A DNA stretch of 7,460 bases from JBBECE01 sp040881985 (GCA_040881985.1 JBBECE010000006.1:1-7460); one strand, 5' to 3'; shown: positions 1 through 5,676, counted from the first letter of the stretch. Notes: a model not told the origin generated them from the letters alone. Numbers and translations: made by a program.

Positions 1-82
1 GACGGCGGGGCTGATCCTCGCCCCGATTATCCATCGCTTCCTGCACCGCTTCCATCTCGAGGATGAAAGCGACGAGACGTGA
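1..82 (+). CDS. C-terminal end of a membrane protein (partial)
   Basis: The gene enters from the left edge, and the first full codon starts at base 2. Only 26 residues and a TGA stop remain. They read as a hydrophobic segment (AGLILAPIIH), then a basic His/Arg stretch (RFLHRFH) and an acidic tail (LEDESDET). A hydrophobic helix followed by a charged cytoplasmic tail is typical of the last transmembrane helix of a multi-pass transporter, but the fragment is too short to name a family. It converges on the small membrane protein gene at 195-431. That it is coding is inferred from this pattern and from the absence of a better reading frame here. Confidence 0.5.
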   Translation, partial: TAGLILAPIIHRFLHRFHLEDESDET

Positions 83-131
83 GCGAAGCGCGCTGTCTGG
101 TTGCATCGATGCACTCTCGAAAGAACCCGAC

Positions 132-164
132 CCGCGCTCTCCCGCCGGCGAGGAGGAAGCGCGG
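132..164. terminator. Strong hairpin between two converging genes
   Basis: CCGCGCT (132-138) is the exact reverse complement of AGCGCGG (158-164). The stem can extend inward through CTCC/GGAG, with a two-base bulge and a CGCCGGCGA loop. It sits between a plus-strand gene ending at 82 and a minus-strand gene ending at 195. On the minus strand the stem is followed by a moderately T-rich stretch (GGGTTCTTTCG), so it may terminate the minus-strand gene. There is no true U-run, so a purely intrinsic terminator is not certain. Confidence 0.4.
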
Positions 165-194
165 ACCGCGTCGTTGGCGGGATCGGCGTCGGGA

Positions 195-431
195 TTATGG
201 AGCCGGGTCAGGCTCGGGAGCAGGCTCGGGGGCCGGTGGGGTGATGACGATCACTTGCGGGGCGTCGGTCGCGGTCGGGCTCGCCGGCGGGCCGGAATTG
301 TACCAGACGACGCCGGCGATGATGGCGACCGCCAGGACCGCTCCGGCGATCAGCCAGCCGGCGCTGCCGCGGCCGTCGCCGGAAGTCATGATGTAGCGCG
401 TCTCTTGCTTGTTCGGTTGGGGTTCGACCAT
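195..431 (-). CDS. Small single-pass membrane protein with Pro/Glu/Ala-rich tail
   Basis: This encodes a 78-residue protein that I do not recognise as a named family. Residues 1-24 are polar, about 25-44 form one hydrophobic helix (AGWLIAGAVLAVAIIAGVVW), and the rest is a low-complexity tail rich in Pro, Ala, Thr and Glu that ends in a PAPEPAPEPDPAP-like run. The likely arrangement is an N-terminal anchor in the inner membrane with a disordered tail in the periplasm. The start at 431 is well supported: AAGGAG lies 7 bases upstream (439-444 on the complement), and a good promoter-like pair lies beyond it. An internal Met at residue 15 lacks such a site. The gene is transcribed divergently from the HlyU-family gene. 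Small anchored proteins of this type are common in alphaproteobacteria, but no function can be inferred. Confidence 0.75.
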   Translation of the reverse strand: MVEPQPNKQETRYIMTSGDGRGSAGWLIAGAVLAVAIIAGVVWYNSGPPASPTATDAPQVIVITPPAPEPAPEPDPAP

Positions 432-470
432 GGTCTTTCTCCTTGATTGCCGATGCGGTTCCGGGAGAAT

Positions 471-498
471 GCCATAGGCCTCAAGCGGAGGCGGTCAA
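471..498 (-). promoter_or_regulatory. Candidate promoter of the small membrane protein gene
   Basis: On the complementary strand TTGACC (493-498) is followed after 16 bases by TATGGC (471-476). This resembles a housekeeping sigma-factor promoter and would start transcription near base 464, about 30 bases before the start codon at 431 and upstream of its ribosome binding site. The match to the consensus is by eye only. Confidence 0.45.
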
Positions 499-675
499 CG
501 CGACAAATCTCAGGCGAAACTACGCCAGCGTTTGTTGTTGCGCCAATCGGCCGCCCGGTTTGCCGGCGGTCTTGCGCCCGGTCGGGCACCATCGGCTTTT
601 GTTGTTTGCTGGTGGCTTGAACCATGCGCGCAGATAGTGTCCGATGTGTGTCGCCCAAGAGGCGAGGAGGCTCCG

Positions 676-963
676 ATGTCGTTCCTGAAATCGCTGTTCG
701 GCGGCTCGGCGGCGCGCGATGCCGGGCCGAAGCGAGCCCTCGCCGAGGAGCAGTACAAGGGCTGCACCATCCGCGCCGTCGAAATGCGCGCCGGGGCGCA
801 ATACCAGCTCGCCGGCAGCATCGAAAAGTTGGTCGGCGGCCAGCTCAAAATGCACAAATTCATCCGAGCCGACACGCTGCCCGACCGCGACGAGATGATC
901 GCCGCCGCCCTCGCCAAGGGCCGCCAGCTCGTCGATGAGCAGGGCGAGGCGCTGTTTCACTAG
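676..963 (+). CDS. HlyU-family small protein (PF10115 type)
   Basis: This encodes a 95-residue soluble protein. It has the layout I know from the alphaproteobacterial family annotated 'transcriptional activator HlyU': a short N-terminus MSFLKSLFGG, a linker, then YKGC-TIRAVEMR (27-38), the strand pair around YQLAGSIEK (43-51), and IRADTLPDRDEMIAAALAKGRQLVDEQG (63-90). I start it at the ATG at 676 because AGGAGG (665-670) lies 5 bases upstream. The frame stays open to 532, but that extension has no signal and does not resemble the family. The name comes from a Vibrio haemolysin activator that is a winged-helix protein. No helix-turn-helix is evident here, so DNA binding should not be assumed. 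The gene appears to stand alone. Confidence 0.8.
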   Translation: MSFLKSLFGGSAARDAGPKRALAEEQYKGCTIRAVEMRAGAQYQLAGSIEKLVGGQLKMHKFIRADTLPDRDEMIAAALAKGRQLVDEQGEALFH

Positions 964-979
964 CGCGGCGCGACGATTT

Positions 980-1011
980 GGTTGCCGGGCAACCGTCGGG
1001 TTGCCTATGAT
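980..1011 (+). promoter_or_regulatory. Promoter with overlapping dyad operator for the ArsR-type gene
   Basis: TTGCCG (982-987) and TATGAT (1006-1011) are separated by 18 bases and form a good promoter match. The perfect inverted repeat GGTTGCC-G-GGCAACC (980-994) overlaps the -35 element, and a third copy of GGTTGCC lies at 999-1005, just before the -10 element. Dyads overlapping promoters are the usual operators of ArsR-family repressors, so autoregulation by the gene starting at 1020 is the natural inference. Transcription would begin close to base 1018-1020. Confidence 0.55.
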
Positions 1012-1019
1012 TCATCCCC

Positions 1020-1343
1020 ATGGAGAGGGATTCGGTCTTTCACGCACTGGCCGACGCCAATCGAAGGGCGATCCTCGATCGCCTCGCGACCCGCAACGGC
1101 CTGTCGCTCGCCGCGCTGACCGGGGTCCTCGAGATTTCCCGGCAGGCAGCCACCAAGCACCTGCAAGTGCTGGAAGCGGCGGGGCTGGTCGTCGTGGTCA
1201 GGCGCGGCCGCGAGCGGCTGCATTATCTCAACCCGGTGCCGATCCATACCGAGGCGATCCGCTGGTTGTCGCGCTTCGGCAAGACGCCGCTCAAATCGCT
1301 GGTGGCGCTTCGGGAAGCGGCGGAGCGCGATCGTGACCGCTAA
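1020..1343 (+). CDS. ArsR/SmtB-family winged-helix repressor
   Basis: This encodes a 107-residue DNA-binding regulator. The ALADANRRAILDRL motif (9-22) is the classic first helix of ArsR-type repressors. ISRQAATKHLQVLEAAGLV (39-57) is the helix-turn-helix with its recognition helix, and RRGRERLHYLNP (61-72) is the wing. There is no cysteine anywhere, so it lacks the ELCVCDL-type metal site and is unlikely to sense arsenic or zinc through thiols. It belongs with the non-metal, SdpR-like members. The ATG at 1020 matches the family N-terminus. No Shine-Dalgarno sequence precedes it, and the -10 element ends only 8 bases upstream, which suggests a leaderless transcript. The 3' end overlaps the YjbQ gene by 11 bases, so the two are probably co-transcribed and translationally coupled. 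Its target is likely its own promoter, and the inducer is unknown. Confidence 0.88.
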   Translation: MERDSVFHALADANRRAILDRLATRNGLSLAALTGVLEISRQAATKHLQVLEAAGLVVVVRRGRERLHYLNPVPIHTEAIRWLSRFGKTPLKSLVALREAAERDRDR

Positions 1344-1758
1344 GGCGCGGCATCAGAGCGTGATTGTCATCGAGACGCGCGGGCAGGGGCTCTACGAGTT
1401 CACCGGCAAGACGGCGGACTTTCTCGATACGGCGGGGGCCGCGACGGGATTGTTGACCCTGTTTGTCCGCCATACGTCGTGTTCGCTCCTCATTCAGGAA
1501 AACGCCGATCCGGATGTGCAAAGCGATCTCCGGGAATTCTTCACGCGCCTGGTGCCCGAGAATATGGGCTGGCTGAGCCATACGGTCGAAGGGCCCGACG
1601 ACATGCCCGCCCATATCAAATCGGCGCTGACGGCCGTCTCGATTTCGATTCCGGTCGCCGCCGGAAAGATGCTGCTCGGCGCCTGGCAGGGCATCTATCT
1701 TTTCGAGCACCGCAACGCGCCGCACCGGCGGGAAGTCGTCCTGCACTTGGGTGCATAA
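1333..1758 (+). CDS. YjbQ/UPF0047 family protein (secondary thiamine-phosphate synthase type)
   Basis: This encodes a 141-residue cytosolic protein spanning the whole single-domain family. The signature blocks are in order: RHTSCSLLIQENADPDV (46-62), EGPDDMPAHIKSAL (86-99) and LGAWQGIYLFEHR (115-127), ending in a RREVVLHLG strand. His47, His83 and His94 fall in the conserved blocks and are candidate active-site or metal residues. The usual LGTWQG has Ala in place of Thr here. The E. coli homologue has been linked to weak thiamine-phosphate synthase activity, but the physiological role is unsettled, so thiamine metabolism is a family-level hint only. The start is a GTG at 1333, inside the end of the repressor gene, with GGAG 7 bases upstream. 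The overlap suggests coupling to the repressor. Confidence 0.9.
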   Translation: MTAKARHQSVIVIETRGQGLYEFTGKTADFLDTAGAATGLLTLFVRHTSCSLLIQENADPDVQSDLREFFTRLVPENMGWLSHTVEGPDDMPAHIKSALTAVSISIPVAAGKMLLGAWQGIYLFEHRNAPHRREVVLHLGA

Positions 1759-1794
1759 CCCCACCGGCGCCTTAGCGCCCGGGCCACGGCGGGG
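1759..1794 (+). terminator. Possible hairpin after the YjbQ gene
   Basis: An inner hairpin GGCGC-CTTA-GCGCC (1766-1779) is nested in weaker outer pairing of CCCCACCG (1759-1766) with CGGCGGGG (1787-1794), which has one A-C mismatch and shares a base with the inner stem. There is no U-run after it, so it is at best a weak or Rho-assisted terminator. TAGACT (1796-1801) just downstream could be part of a promoter for the next gene, but no convincing -35 element goes with it. Confidence 0.25.
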
Positions 1795-1840
1795 CTAGAC
1801 TTGTCCACGCGGCGCGGGGTGCCGCGCAAGGAGACAAAAA

Positions 1841-2140
1841 ATGCTCGACATGTTCCTCAAATGGGACGGGTTCATTTTTCCGAAACTCGTCAAGGCGATC
1901 TATTTCATCGGTCTTGCCCTTATCGCGCTGGCCGCTGTTCTCGGCGCGCTCAGCGCGCTTTTCGGCGGCTTTGCTCTGGGCCAGGCCGGGGGCGGGATAT
2001 TCGGGTTCGTCGTGGCGCTGGTCGGCGGGGCGATCGGGCTGGTCTTGTGGCGGGTCACCATGGAGCTTTGGGTGGTGCTGTTCTCCATCCACGACATTCT
2101 GAAGGAGATGCGCGACAAGGGCCGCTCCCCGGCCGCCTGA
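1841..2140 (+). CDS. DUF4282 domain membrane protein
   Basis: This encodes a 99-residue inner-membrane protein. An amphipathic start (MLDMFLKWDGFIFPKLVKAIY) is followed by two hydrophobic helices, at about residues 21-43 and 49-71. The end reads LWRVTMELWVVLFSIHDILKEMRD, the 'W-R-x-x-x-E-x-x-x-V-x-F-x-I-H-x-x-L' pattern I associate with DUF4282. The connecting segment is Gly-rich (GGFALGQAGGG). Members are short, have two membrane segments and no known function. The ATG at 1841 has AAGGAG (1828-1833) 7 bases upstream. It lies alone between the YjbQ gene and the GyrI-like gene in the same direction, with gaps of about 80 bases on each side, so it is probably a separate unit. Confidence 0.82.
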   Translation: MLDMFLKWDGFIFPKLVKAIYFIGLALIALAAVLGALSALFGGFALGQAGGGIFGFVVALVGGAIGLVLWRVTMELWVVLFSIHDILKEMRDKGRSPAA

Positions 2141-2160
2141 GCCTTTCCGGCGCCACTTGC

Positions 2161-2199
2161 GCCCGATCAATTCGGGCCTCCTTGCCGGGATGGTAGATT
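2161..2199 (+). promoter_or_regulatory. Inverted repeat and possible promoter upstream of the GyrI-like gene
   Basis: GCCCGA-TCAAT-TCGGGC (2161-2177) is a perfect 6-bp inverted repeat with a 5-base centre. It could be the terminator of the DUF4282 gene, although there is no U-run, or an operator. TTCGGG (2171-2176) and TAGATT (2194-2199) are 17 bases apart and form a weak promoter-like pair that overlaps the repeat. Either reading is tentative. Confidence 0.3.
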
Positions 2200-2223
2200 T
2201 CAACTCTCGGCAGGGAGGCGTCG

Positions 2224-2844
2224 ATGGAAAAAATCGATTTCAGAAAGACGCTGAAGGCGTTTTACGCACCCTCGGCGAAGGCGTTCGGGATCGTCGAGGT
2301 GCCGGAGATGGCGTTCGCCATGGTCGACGGCCAGGGCGACCCGAAACTTGCGGCCGACTACCAGGGCGGGCTCTCCTGGCTCTACACGGTCAGTTACCGA
2401 CTGAAATTCACCTCCAAAGCCGAACTGCAGCGCGACTACACCGTGCCGCCGCTCGAGGCGCTGTGGTGGGCCGACGACATGACGGCGTTCGTCTCGGGCC
2501 GCCGGCAGGATTGGCGCTGGACGCAGCTGATCATGGTGCCGGACTGGATCACCCGGAAAATGTTCGAGGCGGCGAAGAGCGAGGCGGGGAAGAAGCTCGG
2601 CTCCGCGCCGGGCTCGCTGCGCCTCGAGCGGTTCCATGAAGGGCTGTCGGTGCAGATTCTGCATGTCGGGCCTTACGACGCCGAGGCGCCGACGATTCGC
2701 AAGCTGCACGAAGAATTCTTGCCCGCCAACGGGCTCGTCGAAAACGGGCGTCATCACGAAATCTATCTTTCCGACCCCCGCCGGGTGCCGCCGCGGAAAC
2801 TGAAAACAGTGCTGCGCCAGCCGGTCAGGAGGTCATCCAAATGA
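2224..2844 (+). CDS. GyrI-like small-molecule-binding domain protein
   Basis: This encodes a 206-residue soluble protein that matches the stand-alone GyrI-like family (related to the ligand-binding domains of BmrR and Rob) along its whole length. Visible landmarks are MEKIDFRKTLKAFYAPSAK at the N-terminus, FAMVDGQGDP (31-40), PLEALWWADDM (76-86), LSVQILHVGPYDAEAPTIRKLH (141-162) and HHEIYLSDPRRVPPRKLKTV (177-196). The aromatic-rich WW and the acidic Glu179 are plausible ligand contacts, by analogy with cationic-drug-binding GyrI folds. There is no DNA-binding domain. The ATG at 2224 has GGGAGG (2213-2218) 5 bases upstream. Its TGA overlaps the ATG of the flavodoxin-like gene as ATGA, so the two form an operon. 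Its ligand is not predictable from sequence. Confidence 0.9.
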   Translation: MEKIDFRKTLKAFYAPSAKAFGIVEVPEMAFAMVDGQGDPKLAADYQGGLSWLYTVSYRLKFTSKAELQRDYTVPPLEALWWADDMTAFVSGRRQDWRWTQLIMVPDWITRKMFEAAKSEAGKKLGSAPGSLRLERFHEGLSVQILHVGPYDAEAPTIRKLHEEFLPANGLVENGRHHEIYLSDPRRVPPRKLKTVLRQPVRRSSK

Positions 2845-3324
2845 AATGCCTCATCCTCTACGACTCCTTTTTCGGCAACACCGAAAAAGTCGCGCAAGCC
2901 ATGGGTGCGGGGCTCGGCAAGGGCCACCAGGTTGCCGTCGGGCGGGTGCAGGGCGTGACAGGAGCCGACCTTGCCGGGCGGGGTCGAACTCTTGATTGTC
3001 GGCTCGCCGACCCGCGCCTTTCGGCCGAGCCCCGACACGAGCGCCTTCATCGTCGGATTGAAACCCGATGCCCTCAAGGGCGTGAAGGTCGCCGCCTTCG
3101 ATACCCGCATCGACATCGAGAACGAGAAGAACGGGTTCCTTCGCTTGCTGCTGCGGACGGTCGGGCGGTATGCCGCCCCTTCCATCGCCAAAGGCCTCGA
3201 ACGGCATGGCGGACAGGCGACCGCCGAGCCGGCCGGTTTCATCGTCATGGGCACCAAAGGACCCCTGAACGAAGGCGAGCTCGACCGCGCCGGGGCATGG
3301 GCACGGGCGGCGGCCAACCGGTGA
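2841..3324 (+). pseudogene. Flavodoxin-family protein, disrupted by a one-base frameshift
   Basis: The N-terminal frame from the ATG at 2841 gives MKCLILYDSFFGNTEKVAQA, in which DSFFGNT (8-14) is the FMN phosphate-binding loop of flavodoxins. About 46 codons in, the homology moves to the frame that ends at 3324. There it continues with VELLIVGSPTRAFRPSP (the second flavin loop), LKGVKVAAFDTRIDIENE and GFIVMGTKGPLNEGELDRAGAW. Removing one G from GGG (2976-2978) or GGGG (2980-2983) restores one frame of 160 residues, the normal family size. As written, ribosomes would stay in the first frame and end at 3329 with an Arg-rich nonsense tail. The start is strong: AGGAGGT (2827-2833) lies 7 bases upstream, and the ATGA overlap couples it to the GyrI-like gene. 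The lesion could be a sequencing error, a recent mutation or, less likely, recoding. An intact protein would be a cytosolic FMN electron carrier or quinone-type flavoprotein. Confidence 0.85.
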
Positions 3325-3329
3325 AATGA

Positions 3330-3353
3330 AAAGGCGCCCCGCAGGGCGCCTTT
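3330..3353. terminator. Bidirectional intrinsic terminator
   Basis: GGCGCCC (3333-3339) and GGGCGCC (3344-3350) form a perfect 7-bp stem with a CGCA loop, extended by AAA/TTT pairing. On the plus strand it ends in TTTCC. On the minus strand it ends in TTTTCATTT. It lies between the flavodoxin-like gene ending at 3324 and the OmpA-like gene ending at 3375, so it can serve both converging units. Confidence 0.88.
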
Positions 3354-3374
3354 CCGTGTTGCCTGTCGCTTCGC

Positions 3375-5411
3375 TCAGAAATCGTTGCTGGCGAATTGCG
3401 GCGAGGTGAGCGGGCCGAGCCGGCGGAAGACGACGCGCCGGTTGAGCCGTTCCGCGGCCGGGGTCATGACCTTCAGATACCGCTCGCCATAGCCCTGGGT
3501 GATCAGGTTTTCGGCGGGAACGCCGAAATAGTCCGTCAACGCCTGGGCGACACCGTCGGCGCGGGCCTGCGAGAGTTGCAGGTTCAGGACTATCGAACCG
3601 GGCGCATCGGCATGGCCTTCGACGAGGAACGTGTCGGCCGGGTTGCGGTCCAGCAGCGCCAGCATCGCGTTGGCGACCGCCGCGAGCTTGCGGATCTCGG
3701 ACTGCGAGATCTGCGCCGAACCGAACGCGAAGTTGAGATCGTCCACTTCGACACGGCGGGCAAGGTCGCGGATGCGTGCCGACCGGCGGATTTCGTCGAT
3801 CGAATAGAGGCGATCGACGCTCTGCACGGGAGGCTGGCTCCAGAAATCGACCAAGTCCTCATCCGTCTCATACGGGTTGACGTTGTAGACATATTCCCTG
3901 ACCGGAATGTTGAGGTAGAGCGGCGGCAGGTCGTCGCCGGGATCACGCCACTGGTCCATATCCTCCCAATACTGCTCCTCGACATAGACGAGAACGATCT
4001 CGCGTCCGTCGGGCAGGATTTTGGACCGGCGAAGCACGTCGCCATTGCGGCTGTAGATCGTGATCAGATAGCTGCCGTCGGGCCGCTGTATGATCTCGCG
4101 CGTACGGCCGCCGGAGAGACTCTCATAGAAGGTCTGGTCCTGCGGATGGGTATAACGGGCTTCGTCGTTGCCGCGAATGAACAGGTTGTTGTTGAACTCG
4201 ATGACGATCGAGAAGTTGAACTCCTGCACCACGTTGGCATCGTCCGGACGGTCGCGGCGGCGGCCTTCCTCGCGGTCGATCGGCTGGCCTTCCTCGGCGT
4301 TGGCGCTTTGGATTTCCGCCGGTACGGCCGCAGCCTGGGCCTCGGCATCGGTTTGCGGCGGCGGCACCGCGTCGGGCGGCGGAGCCGCTTGAGCTTCGGG
4401 CTCGGGCTGAGTCTGGCCTTCGACCGGCGGCTGCGTGTCTTCTTTCTGGCTGTCAAGAACCGGCGCAGCTTCTTCGGGCGGGACCGATTCCGGCAGCGCT
4501 TCGACGATCGACTGCTCGAGCGCCGCTTCCGGGATCACTTCGGCGGGCGGCGGGGGAGGCGCGTCTTGTGGAACGAAGGCGAGCGCTTCGGCGACCGCGC
4601 GCTGGCATTCGAGCAGGTCGGGGAACCCTGCCGCTTGGCAAAGCGCGAGCGCGGCCGCTTCCGCAAGCCGCTCGTTTTCAAGCGCTTCCGGTGTCGGCGT
4701 TTGCCGCGCCGCGGCGCGGGCCTGATTGAGTTCTTCAAGGGCGATGAGGATTTCCGCCGGCAGGCCGGCGGCAGCGAGCTTGGCGGCGTCTTCAGGCGAT
4801 ACCTGAACTTGAGCGACCGCTTCCATCTCTTGCGTTGTCATCGGTTCTTCGACCGCGACGGGCTCTTCACCGGGCGCGGGTTCGGCCGTCTGTTCGGGCG
4901 CGGGTTCGGCCATCGGCTCGGCCATTGGCTCGGGCTGCGGCTCGGCCATTGGCTCGGGCTGCGGCTCGGCAACCGGCTCCTCGACGGGAACGGGTTCGGC
5001 GACGGGTTCTTCGGCGGGCGCCGGCTCGACGACCGGTTCCTCGGTCACCACCAGCTCTTCGGCCGGCAATGGGGTGGAGAGCGCCAGGTCAAGTGAGAGT
5101 TCGCAAGAGGGCCGCTCGGGGAACCCGGCGTCCGCGCACAAGGCAAGGAAGGTCACTTCCGCCTCGGCAACGGCTAGCTCGGCGGTAACAACATCGCCAC
5201 CGGCGGCCTGGATTTCGATAAGCGCGGCCTCGGCGGCGATCAGCGCCGCGCGGGCGGCCAGAATGTCGGGCGAAAAGCCTGCAGCCTCGACCTGGGCAGC
5301 CATGACAGGATCGGGCGGCACAGGATCACCCTGCGCCCAAGCGGGCGAAGCGCACAAAACGGAGAGGGACGTCGCCGCGATCGCGGCGAACAAACTTGAA
5401 CTCGGTCGCAT
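3375..5411 (-). CDS. OmpA-family envelope protein with Pro/Glu-rich linkers and duplicated Cys-pair module
   Basis: This encodes a 678-residue exported protein. Residues 1-26 are a signal peptide (Arg2, a hydrophobic core, cleavage after AWA). Two related alpha-helical modules (about 42-112 and 212-282) each end in ALC-x2-AGFP-x4-C with Cys92/Cys103 and Cys258/Cys269. They are separated and followed by disordered linkers rich in Pro, Glu and Ala (about 114-202 and 283-377). A beta-rich region (about 393-515, with IQRPDGSYLITIYSRNGDVLRR) precedes a C-terminal OmpA domain (about 555-667). That domain keeps NFAFGSA, GHADAPGS, NLQLSQARA and LNRRV. Asp602 and Arg617 match, at the same 15-residue spacing, the Asp and Arg that bind diaminopimelate in OmpA. 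It therefore probably spans from the periplasm or outer membrane to peptidoglycan. I chose the ATG at 5411 because it begins the signal peptide and has AAAGGA 9 bases upstream. A start at 5480 would bury the signal peptide. Confidence 0.92.
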   Translation of the reverse strand: MRPSSSLFAAIAATSLSVLCASPAWAQGDPVPPDPVMAAQVEAAGFSPDILAARAALIAAEAALIEIQAAGGDVVTAELAVAEAEVTFLALCADAGFPERPSCELSLDLALSTPLPAEELVVTEEPVVEPAPAEEPVAEPVPVEEPVAEPQPEPMAEPQPEPMAEPMAEPAPEQTAEPAPGEEPVAVEEPMTTQEMEAVAQVQVSPEDAAKLAAAGLPAEILIALEELNQARAAARQTPTPEALENERLAEAAALALCQAAGFPDLLECQRAVAEALAFVPQDAPPPPPAEVIPEAALEQSIVEALPESVPPEEAAPVLDSQKEDTQPPVEGQTQPEPEAQAAPPPDAVPPPQTDAEAQAAAVPAEIQSANAEEGQPIDREEGRRRDRPDDANVVQEFNFSIVIEFNNNLFIRGNDEARYTHPQDQTFYESLSGGRTREIIQRPDGSYLITIYSRNGDVLRRSKILPDGREIVLVYVEEQYWEDMDQWRDPGDDLPPLYLNIPVREYVYNVNPYETDEDLVDFWSQPPVQSVDRLYSIDEIRRSARIRDLARRVEVDDLNFAFGSAQISQSEIRKLAAVANAMLALLDRNPADTFLVEGHADAPGSIVLNLQLSQARADGVAQALTDYFGVPAENLITQGYGERYLKVMTPAAERLNRRVVFRRLGPLTSPQFASNDF
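4921..4968 (-). repeat. Perfect 24-bp tandem duplication in the OmpA-like gene linker
   Basis: Bases 4921-4944 and 4945-4968 are identical, and a degenerate half unit lies at 4909-4920. Each unit encodes the octapeptide PQPEPMAE in the first Pro/Glu-rich linker of the OmpA-like protein. The unit is a multiple of three, so gain or loss of copies keeps the frame and would change only the linker length. Confidence 0.9.
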
Positions 5412-5676
5412 TTGGGGAAGTCCTTTGTCGGCTGTTGCGGGATTTGCCCCCCGCTTCCTGCACCCCTGCAGGGTCGCCATTTCTTACTTGAAGTCTGAAG
5501 CTAGAGTTGAAATGAAGCTATTTGGTGGCGGGACGCCTTTGCTTCGCCGCTGAACCCTTGCGCCAAGCCATGAAAACCGGGCTGGGCGGCGGGGAATCCG
5601 ACGGTCGGTGGGGGCAAATGCGAGGTGGGATGCGAGGCATTGCGCGGCTGTCCGCCCGAGCGGGCAGGCGCTGAAC
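5412..5676. other. Intergenic region between divergent OmpA-like and TauE/SafE genes
   Basis: The stretch must hold the promoters of both divergent genes. A noticeably A+T-richer patch lies at about 5478-5525. It contains GAAG/TTGAA repeats (GCTTCA twice on the complement, then CTTCA), a plausible place for promoter or regulator binding. The palindrome CCCTGCAGGG lies at 5464-5473. I could not identify a convincing -35/-10 pair for either gene, and I see no additional gene here. Confidence 0.4.

Noticed and set aside
102..113. The perfect 12-bp palindrome TGCATCGATGCA.
   Set aside because: It lies between converging genes, has no loop and no repeat partners in the window. A single short palindrome is compatible with chance.
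532..675. A 48-codon upstream extension of the HlyU-family protein.
   Set aside because: It has no ribosome binding site at its start and does not resemble the family N-terminus. A strong AGGAGG precedes the ATG at 676.
3396..5096. A very long open frame on the plus strand (566 codons) antisense to the OmpA-like gene.
   Set aside because: Its product is Arg/Gly/Phe-rich low-complexity sequence that mirrors the Pro/Glu repeats of the real gene, and it has no recognisable domain. Long antisense frames are expected in GC-rich codon usage. The minus-strand frame has a signal peptide and an OmpA domain.
5464..5473. The palindrome CCCTGCAGGG upstream of the OmpA-like gene.
   Set aside because: It is short, GC-rich and isolated. 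I see no promoter element placed so that it would act as an operator.
5412..5480. A longer start (5480) for the OmpA-like protein.
   Set aside because: It would place 23 polar residues before the signal peptide, and no convincing ribosome binding site precedes it.
5608..5676. A GTG start at 5608 for the TauE/SafE permease.
   Set aside because: The extra 23 residues are polar and Arg-rich and do not fit the family N-terminus. The TTG at 5677 fits better, although neither start has a strong ribosome binding site.
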